The notes under the pieces: model-generated
What the model was told of the DNA's origin: nothing
Database searches by the model: none
What the model saw: only the letters and a program-made list of their open reading frames with translations
Part shown: positions 58,715 through 64,000 of the stretch, piece after piece
Layout: each line of letters starts with the position of its first letter
How positions within the stretch are numbered: the stretch's first letter is position 1
From: Mesobacillus jeotgali
GTDB taxonomy: Bacteria > Bacillota > Bacilli > Bacillales > Cytobacillaceae
DNA length: 64,000 nt
Direction of reading: 5' to 3'
NCBI RefSeq assembly: GCF_002874535.1
Contig: NZ_CP025025.1
Span: 3,247,312 to 3,311,311 of the forward strand
Made by a program: the position numbers and the translations under genes

Positions 58715-61129
58715 TTATCCTCTCAATACTGCTCCTGCTTTTTCTTCAAGAGCTGCAAGGACTTTACTATGTGCTTTTGCAATGTCTTCGTCTGTAAGTG
58801 TTTTTTCCGGATCGAAGTATTTCAGTGAGAATGCAAGGGATTTCTTGCCTTCCTCCATTTTTTCACCCTCGTAAAGGTCGAAAACATTCACTTCTTTTAA
58901 AAGTAATCCGCCAGCTTCAGTGATGATTTTCTCCAGGTCGCCGGAAGCAGTTGCTTTTTCAACAACCAGGGCAATATCCCTTGTGATGGACGGGAAGCGC
59001 GGGATTGCGGTGTACTGCAACGGCGCTGTTTCTGCTTTCAATAATGCTTTTAACGATAACTCGAAAACATAAGTTTCTTTCAAGTCGAGCGACTTTTGCA
59101 TTGTTGGGTGAACCTGGCCGATGAAGCCGATGACATTGTAATTCAACAAAATGTCAGCCGTACGTCCAGGGTGCAAACCATCAAGCTCAGCCTTCACGAA
59201 ATTTAATTGGCTTTCAAGGCCAAGCTTTGAAAATAACCCTTCAACAATTCCTTTAAGAACGAAGAAGTCAACAGGCTTCTTCTCACCCTGCCATGGATGG
59301 CTTTCCCACAGGCCAGTAATGGCTGCAGCAAGGTGTTCGCGTTCTTCAGGAAGGTCTTCATTGCTGTTTTTCAGGAAGACTGCCCCAGTTTCATAAACAG
59401 CGAAACTGTCAGTCTGGCGAGCGATATTGTATTTCAATACTTCAAGAAGTTGAGGTACGATACTTAAGCGCAGTAGGCTGCGGTCTTCGCTCATTGGCAT
59501 TGCCAGTTCAACAGGCTCGCGCTTATCCAATGCGTACTGTGTAGCTTTCTCCGCGCTTGTAAGGGAATATGTGACTGCCTGGTAAAGTCCTGCGCCTTCC
59601 ATATAACGGCGGACAAGACGGCGCTTTTTCTGGTACTCAGATAATTGCCCTGGTGTCGATGGACCTACAGGAAGAGTTGTTGGCAGGTTGTCATAGCCAT
59701 ATAGACGGCCAACCTCTTCAATCAAATCTTCTTCAATCGTGATGTCCCCACGGCGAGTAGGTACTGTTACTGTGATTGTGTCATTATCGACAGAAGTTTC
59801 GAATTTCAGGCGTGCAAAAATGTCCTCAACATTCTTCATTTCAAGGTCTGTTCCCAATACCTTATTGATTTTCTGAATTGTTGTTGAAACAACAGCCGGC
59901 TTCACATTTAAAGCATCAGCTTCAACAACGCCGCCAAGAACTTCTCCTCCGGCAAGCTCGATCATCAGTTCAGCCGCACGTTCTGCAGCAGGGCGAACTC
60001 TTTCAGGATCCACACCTTTTTCATAACGTGAGCTTGCTTCACTGCGCAGGCCATGATCCTTGGAAGCCTTGCGGATTGCACCGCCTGTAAAATAAGCGGA
60101 CTCAAGCAAGACAGTTGTTGTATCGCTGCCAACCTCGGAATTCGCTCCACCCATTACGCCTGCAAGCGCAACCGGCTCTGTTCCGTTTGTAATGACTAGG
60201 TGATCAGGCGTCAATGTGCGTTTCACATCATCAAGCGTTTCAATCACTTCGCCATTCTTAGCACGGCGGACAAGGATTTCTTTTGATCCCAATTTATCGT
60301 AGTCGAATGCGTGAAGCGGCTGGCCGTACTCCAATAAGATGAAGTTCGTGATATCAACTACATTATTGTGAGGACGGATGCCTGCAGCCATCAATTTTGT
60401 TTGCAGCCAAACTGGTGATGGACCAACTTTTACATTCTTGATCACTTTCGCAACGTATAGAGGATTATCTTCTTTAGCGTCAACTGTTACGTTGATATAG
60501 TCGCTAGCTTGCTCTGAAGATGTTTCAGGCTGTGGATTTGGCAGCTTGATGTCCTTGCCAAGAATCGCTCCAACCTCGTATGCAACTCCAAGCATGCTCA
60601 TGGCATCAGCACGGTTTGGCGTCAAGCCAAGCTCAAGGATCTCGTCATCCCTGTTGAGGACCTCAAGCGCGTCCTGGCCGATTTCAGTGTCTGGAGTGAA
60701 ATTGAAAATTCCCTCAGCATATTCCTTTGGTGCTAGCTTCCCTTCGATTCCAAGCTCCTGCAGCGAGCAGATCATCCCGTGGGATTCTTCTCCGCGAAGC
60801 TTTGCTTTTTTAATCTTGAAATTGCCAGGAAGAACCGCTCCAACTGTCGCAACGGCAACCTTCTGTCCTTTGCCCACATTAGGTGCGCCACAGATAATCT
60901 GGACTGTCTCACCGTTTCCAAGGTCCACAAGTGTTTTATTCAGTTTTTCTGCGTTTGGGTGCTTCTCGCACTCAAGTACATGGCCGACAACTACACCCTG
61001 CAAGCCTTCATTTAATTTTTCTACGCCTTCTACTTCAATGCCGCTTTTCGTGATTTTTTCAGCAAGCTCCTCAGCAGATACGCCTTCCAAATCGATATAT
61101 TCCTGAAGCCATTTATATGATACCAACAT
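58715..61129 (-). CDS. pheT: Phenylalanyl-tRNA synthetase beta subunit
   Basis: Subunit of 804 residues of the alpha2-beta2 enzyme. The N-terminal EMAP-like tRNA-binding domain is at about 40-150 ([23 protein letters not shown]). The B3/B4 editing domain contains [22 protein letters not shown]. The B5 and catalytic-like domains follow, and the FDX-ACB anticodon-binding domain ends the protein ([12 protein letters not shown]...). It is cotranscribed with pheS, 19 bases upstream, under the T-box. Confidence 0.98.
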   Translation of the reverse strand: MLVSYKWLQEYIDLEGVSAEELAEKITKSGIEVEGVEKLNEGLQGVVVGHVLECEKHPNAEKLNKTLVDLGNGETVQIICGAPNVGKGQKVAVATVGAVLPGNFKIKKAKLRGEESHGMICSLQELGIEGKLAPKEYAEGIFNFTPDTEIGQDALEVLNRDDEILELGLTPNRADAMSMLGVAYEVGAILGKDIKLPNPQPETSSEQASDYINVTVDAKEDNPLYVAKVIKNVKVGPSPVWLQTKLMAAGIRPHNNVVDITNFILLEYGQPLHAFDYDKLGSKEILVRRAKNGEVIETLDDVKRTLTPDHLVITNGTEPVALAGVMGGANSEVGSDTTTVLLESAYFTGGAIRKASKDHGLRSEASSRYEKGVDPERVRPAAERAAELMIELAGGEVLGGVVEADALNVKPAVVSTTIQKINKVLGTDLEMKNVEDIFARLKFETSVDNDTITVTVPTRRGDITIEEDLIEEVGRLYGYDNLPTTLPVGPSTPGQLSEYQKKRRLVRRYMEGAGLYQAVTYSLTSAEKATQYALDKREPVELAMPMSEDRSLLRLSIVPQLLEVLKYNIARQTDSFAVYETGAVFLKNSNEDLPEEREHLAAAITGLWESHPWQGEKKPVDFFVLKGIVEGLFSKLGLESQLNFVKAELDGLHPGRTADILLNYNVIGFIGQVHPTMQKSLDLKETYVFELSLKALLKAETAPLQYTAIPRFPSITRDIALVVEKATASGDLEKIITEAGGLLLKEVNVFDLYEGEKMEEGKKSLAFSLKYFDPEKTLTDEDIAKAHSKVLAALEEKAGAVLRG

Positions 61130-61148
61130 GGTTTTACCCTCCTAATCA

Positions 61149-62186
61149 TTATTCTTCAACTGAAAATTGCTTCAAGAAGCGGACATCATTTGTATAGAAA
61201 TGACGGATGTCATCGACTCCATACTTTAGCATCGCAATACGCTCAGGTCCCATTCCAAATGCAAAACCAGTGTATTTCTTCGAATCATAGCCTGCCATTT
61301 CAAGCACATTCGGGTGAACCATCCCTGCACCAAGGATTTCAATCCAGCCTGTTCCCTTACACACGCTGCAGCCTGATCCGCCGCAAATTTTACAAGAAAT
61401 ATCCATTTCGACAGATGGCTCTGTGAAAGGGAAGAAGCTAGGACGCAGACGAATTTCGCGATCTTCGCCAAACATTTTCTTTGCAAAAACTTCAAGCGTT
61501 CCTTTTAGGTCGCTCATTCTTACATTCTCATCAACGACAAGCCCTTCAATCTGCATGAACTGGTGGGAGTGTGTTGCATCGTCATTATCACGGCGATAAA
61601 CCTTGCCCGGGCAGATGATTTTTACAGGACCCTTGCCCTGGTGTTTTTCCATCGTCCTTGCCTGGACAGGGGATGTGTGTGTGCGCATTAATGTTTCTTC
61701 TGTAATGTAGAATGAATCCTGCATATCACGTGCTGGATGCCCCTTCGGAAGGTTCAATGCTTCGAAGTTATAGTAATCTTTTTCGACTTCCGGACCTTCC
61801 TCTACTGTGTAGCCCATGCCGATGAAAAGATCTTCGATTTCTTCGATGATGCTCGTAAGCGGGTGATGACTGCCAGTTCTGACAGGCCTTCCAGGAAGGG
61901 TCACGTCGATTTGCTCAGCTGCCAATTGTTTTTGGACTGCCGCTTCCTCAAGTTCCTTCTGCTTTACTTCAATCTGGCCGGAAATCGCATCGCGGACTTC
62001 GTTTGCAAGGGCACCCATTTTCGGTCTTTCTTCAGCTGATAACTTGCCCATTCCTTTTAATACTTCTGTGATTGGACCTTTTTTCCCAAGATAGGAAACA
62101 CGAACATCATTCAATTCTTTAAGGTCAGCTGCTGCGGCGACTTTTTCAAGAGCCTCAGCCTGCAGTTCTTTTAAACGATCCTGCAT
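61149..62186 (-). CDS. pheS: Phenylalanyl-tRNA synthetase alpha subunit
   Basis: Catalytic class II subunit of 345 residues. The start is ATG 62184-62186 ([13 protein letters not shown]) with AAGGAGG upstream; a frame 13 codons longer begins in the T-box and is rejected. An N-terminal coiled coil precedes the core with motif 2 ([31 protein letters not shown]) and motif 3 ([16 protein letters not shown]). Confidence 0.98.
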   Translation of the reverse strand: MQDRLKELQAEALEKVAAAADLKELNDVRVSYLGKKGPITEVLKGMGKLSAEERPKMGALANEVRDAISGQIEVKQKELEEAAVQKQLAAEQIDVTLPGRPVRTGSHHPLTSIIEEIEDLFIGMGYTVEEGPEVEKDYYNFEALNLPKGHPARDMQDSFYITEETLMRTHTSPVQARTMEKHQGKGPVKIICPGKVYRRDNDDATHSHQFMQIEGLVVDENVRMSDLKGTLEVFAKKMFGEDREIRLRPSFFPFTEPSVEMDISCKICGGSGCSVCKGTGWIEILGAGMVHPNVLEMAGYDSKKYTGFAFGMGPERIAMLKYGVDDIRHFYTNDVRFLKQFSVEE

Positions 62187-62225
62187 TGGTAAATCCTCCT
62201 TCATATTCTTCTTTTTTGAACACAA

Positions 62226-62500
62226 AAAGACCTCATCCTTTATAAAGGGACGAGGTTCAAGGTTATCGCGGTACCACCCTTTTTAACAGGCAATACAATA
62301 TGTATTACGTGTTCGCTTCATTGAGATAACGGCTTTGTGCCGATGCATCTTTACGCCTGTAAAAGCGGTCCCGATGCCAACTCTGGAGGTGAACTTCGCT
62401 TGCATGCTCCATAAAAATGCTTCCAGTCTTCGGCATTTTCTCCCTTGATGGACAGCTTCAAGCTACTCTTCTCCGTCATCGTTTTTGAAATATTATTTTT
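62226..62500 (-). ncRNA. Phenylalanine T-box leader of pheST
   Basis: The T-box GGGTGGTACCGCG is at 62267-62280. The specifier is UUC (Phe) at 62391-62393 in the context GAAG-UUC-ACC. The terminator stem ACCTCGTCC / GGATGAGGT (62229-62256) is followed by CTTTTTGT on the minus strand. Uncharged tRNA-Phe should allow readthrough into pheS. Confidence 0.95.
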
Positions 62501-62507
62501 GCTGTTT

Positions 62508-62536
62508 ATTATATTATAATCTTGGCGCAGTATCAA
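62508..62536 (-). promoter_or_regulatory. pheST promoter
   Basis: Minus strand TTGATA (62531-62536), 17 bases, TATAAT (62508-62513), just upstream of the T-box leader. Confidence 0.85.
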
Positions 62537-62549
62537 ATGGTTTTAGGGC

Positions 62550-63305
62550 CTATTTTGCTGTTTTTAAATAATATAGCAAAATACCTGCGGCGACAGCGAC
62601 ATTCAGCGATTCACTTTTGCCGTAAATCGGGATATAAAGATTTTGTGTTGTTTTTGCCAGAAGCTCTTTATTTACACCGCTTCCTTCATTTCCTACGAGC
62701 AGGGCGAAGGCTCCCCCTTTTTCAGCCTCTGTAAAAACGACTCCATTTTCAAGGGCGGTTCCATAGACCGGAATGTTTTCATCTTGAAGTTTGGTAACCC
62801 ACTCGGAAAGGTCTCCACTTAAAACCGGCAAATGGAAGTGGCTTCCCTGCGCAGAGCGCAAGACCTTAGGATTATACATATCGACACTGCCCTTCCCGAC
62901 AATGACAGCATCAATTCCGGCAGCATCAGCTGTCCGAATCATCGTGCCAAGGTTACCTGGGTCCTGGACAGAATCAATCAATAAAAAGGTTTTTCCATTT
63001 GCTTCTGTGTTCTTCGGCTGCCGGCATACAGCAAATATACCCTGAGTTGTCTCGGTATCAGCAAGCTGCTTGCTGATTTCATCCGTTACAACCGTAACAG
63101 GAATCTCACCGTAATCCAGGCCATGCGGCAATTCAGTTTTTTCGCTTAAAATGATTTCTTCTACATCTTCTTTTTTCGTCAGTGCTTCTTCAACTAAATG
63201 GAAGCCCTCAACAAGGAACATACCGGACTTATCGCGTTCCTTTCGCGTCAGTAATTTCTTCCACTGCTTCACTTGCAGATTTTTATCAGATTGAATGTAC
63301 TTCAA
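62550..63305 (-). CDS. ysgA: SpoU/TrmH-family RNA 2'-O-methyltransferase
   Basis: Predicted knotted SPOUT methyltransferase of 251 residues. The start is TTG (63303-63305) with AAAGGAG eight bases upstream. An N-terminal substrate-binding domain (KKLLTRKERDKSGMFLVEGFHLVEEAL) precedes the SPOUT fold. SPOUT motifs are LLIDSVQDPGNLGTMIRTADAAG, LLVGNEGSGVNKE and IPIYGKSESLNVAVAAGILLY. The RNA target is unproven; rRNA is likely from family. Position after pheS matches B. subtilis ysgA. Confidence 0.93.
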   Translation of the reverse strand: MKYIQSDKNLQVKQWKKLLTRKERDKSGMFLVEGFHLVEEALTKKEDVEEIILSEKTELPHGLDYGEIPVTVVTDEISKQLADTETTQGIFAVCRQPKNTEANGKTFLLIDSVQDPGNLGTMIRTADAAGIDAVIVGKGSVDMYNPKVLRSAQGSHFHLPVLSGDLSEWVTKLQDENIPVYGTALENGVVFTEAEKGGAFALLVGNEGSGVNKELLAKTTQNLYIPIYGKSESLNVAVAAGILLYYLKTAK

Positions 63306-63362
63306 CTCTGGCTCTCCTTTGTTATGGCTTGTTCAATTTTACTATTATAGCTCAAAACAGAT

Positions 63363-63391
63363 ACATAATAAAACCAAAATTGTTCATCCTA
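63363..63391 (+). promoter_or_regulatory. sigma G-like promoter for sspI
   Basis: ACATA (63363-63367), 17 bases, CATCCTA (63385-63391). The -10 fits CATnnTA and the -35 has one mismatch to GMATR. sspI is forespore-expressed in B. subtilis. Confidence 0.45.
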
Positions 63392-63429
63392 TAACCATCT
63401 TGGTAATTTGAAAGGAGTTTGAGCAAAGG

Positions 63430-63645
63430 ATGAACCTAAACCTTAGGAATGCAGTTATTACAAATGTAGCAGGAAATTCACAGGATGAGTTGAAGGATAC
63501 TATTGTAGATGCCATCCAAAATGGAGAAGAAAAAATGCTTCCAGGCCTTGGAGTCTTGTTTGAAGTGATCTGGCAGAACGCATCTGCTGAAGAACAGCAG
63601 GAAATGCTCAACGCATTGGAAGAAGGATTGAAAGGAAAGCAATAA
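63430..63645 (+). CDS. sspI: Small acid-soluble spore protein SspI
   Basis: Minor spore protein of 71 residues, made in the forespore. The sequence [20 protein letters not shown] and the C-terminal [17 protein letters not shown] fit the SspI family throughout. AAAGGAG lies about 12 bases before the ATG. A hairpin terminator follows. It is divergent from ysgA, as in B. subtilis. Confidence 0.96.
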   Translation: MNLNLRNAVITNVAGNSQDELKDTIVDAIQNGEEKMLPGLGVLFEVIWQNASAEEQQEMLNALEEGLKGKQ

Positions 63646-63651
63646 ATTTGG

Positions 63652-63679
63652 AAGAACTCCTTCATTTGAAGGAGTTCTT
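63652..63679 (+). terminator. sspI terminator
   Basis: Stem AAGAACTCCTTC / GAAGGAGTTCTT with loop ATTT, followed by TTCTTTT. Confidence 0.92.
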
Positions 63680-63725
63680 TTCTTTTAGTGCTAAACGGGG
63701 TCCTTTTTCCATAAAAATGGATAAA

Positions 63726-63851
63726 GTAGTGATTACGCTCGATTTCGTAGTGATTAAAGTTAATTTCGTAGTGTTCAATGCAGTTATTGGAGTGATTCAT
63801 GTTGATTTTGTAGTGATTATGTTCAAAAGCGTAGTGATTATATAAAAAGCT
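63726..63851. repeat. 21-bp tandem array between sspI and the M42 gene
   Basis: The motif GTAGTGATTA or a close variant starts at 63726, 63747, 63768, 63789, 63810 and 63831: six units, exactly 21 bases apart. The second half is variable and often ends ATTTC. It lies between convergent genes. Confidence 0.92.
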
Positions 63852-63882
63852 GTAGAAAAAACGTTTAATAAAGACAAAAAAA

Positions 63883-63919
63883 TTGTCCAGAAAACCAGTT
63901 TTCACTGATTTCTGGACAA
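63883..63919 (-). terminator. Terminator of the M42-type gene
   Basis: Stem TTGTCCAGAAA / TTTCTGGACAA followed by TTTTTTTG on the minus strand, 15 bases past the stop codon. Confidence 0.88.
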
Positions 63920-63933
63920 CCATATCCTAAATC

Positions 63934-64000
63934 TTATTCAAAAGTGATCTTCTCAACTGTTTCTTTATCAAGACGCTTGATAACTTCTACGATCAGCTTT
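63934..64000 (-). CDS. C-terminal end of probable M42-family peptidase (partial)
   Basis: Only the last 21 residues are in the window, read KLIVEVIKRLDKETVEKITF then E and TAA. This resembles the C-terminal helix of M42 aminopeptidases such as YsdC. In B. subtilis ysdC lies further along the same side, after sspI. Evidence is short, so the call is tentative. Confidence 0.5.
   Translation of the reverse strand, partial: KLIVEVIKRLDKETVEKITFE

Noticed and set aside
63384-63923. Minus-strand ORF of 179 codons with NHYxxxx repeats
   Set aside because: It runs antisense through sspI and across the 21-bp array. The heptad pattern simply follows from a 21-base repeat, and no ribosome site is evident.

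Overview
The window is a 64 kb piece of chromosome from an endospore-forming Bacillaceae species of moderate-to-low GC. The evidence is the near-complete collinearity with the Bacillus subtilis lonA-lonB-clpX-tig-ysoA-leu-ilv ... rph-gerM-racE-gerE-sdh-lysC-uvrC-trxA-etf-fad-mutSB-polX-zapA-rnhC-pheTS-sspI block, plus sporulation genes (lonB, gerM, gerE, sspI), T-boxes, a lysine riboswitch and B. subtilis-like sigma, CcpA, CodY, Fur and FadR sites. The genus is not determinable from sequence alone; a Mesobacillus/Cytobacillus-type relative is my guess. Nearly all genes are on the minus strand; only yslB, rnhC and sspI are on the plus strand.

Layout, left to right. (1) 1-8500: protein quality control, with lonA (cut by the window edge), lonB behind a forespore-type promoter, clpX, tig and ysoA. 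(2) 8649-18281: branched-chain amino acid operon, transcribed ilvE, leucine T-box, ilvB-ilvN-ilvC-leuA-leuB-leuC-leuD. A promoter with CcpA- and CodY-type sites sits upstream of ilvE. (3) 18649-24645: tRNA-Arg, then ysnB-rdgB-rph, gerM, racE, a MarR regulator, gerE and the thioesterase ysmA. (4) 24760-27858: an inserted secreted nuclease and a class-D-like sortase. (5) 27977-36193: sdhCAB, yslB, lysC behind a lysine riboswitch, uvrC. (6) 36209-44954: an insertion of about 9 kb between uvrC and trxA. It carries two Fur-box promoters, an FTR1 iron permease with an exported partner, a separate lipoprotein, a four-gene overlapping envelope-glycan operon and a large membrane glycosyltransferase. 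(7) 45314-51117: trxA, etfA-etfB-fadB-fadR and fadD, for fatty-acid beta-oxidation. (8) 51581-63645: a tiny membrane ORF, yshE, mutSB, polX, cvpA, zapA, rnhC, pheT-pheS with a phenylalanine T-box, an rRNA methyltransferase and sspI. The window ends in the 3' end of a probable M42 peptidase.

The two most unusual things are the insertion between uvrC and trxA and a set of intergenic tandem arrays. Two arrays have an exact 52-bp period (3774-4205 and 32301-32606) and three have an exact 21-bp period (9449-9532, 58477-58581, 63726-63851). A looser set of dyads has 51/61-bp spacing (51359-51535). The sequences are unrelated between arrays, but the periods are close to whole numbers of DNA helical turns. 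There are also two copies of a roughly 120-bp structured dispersed repeat.
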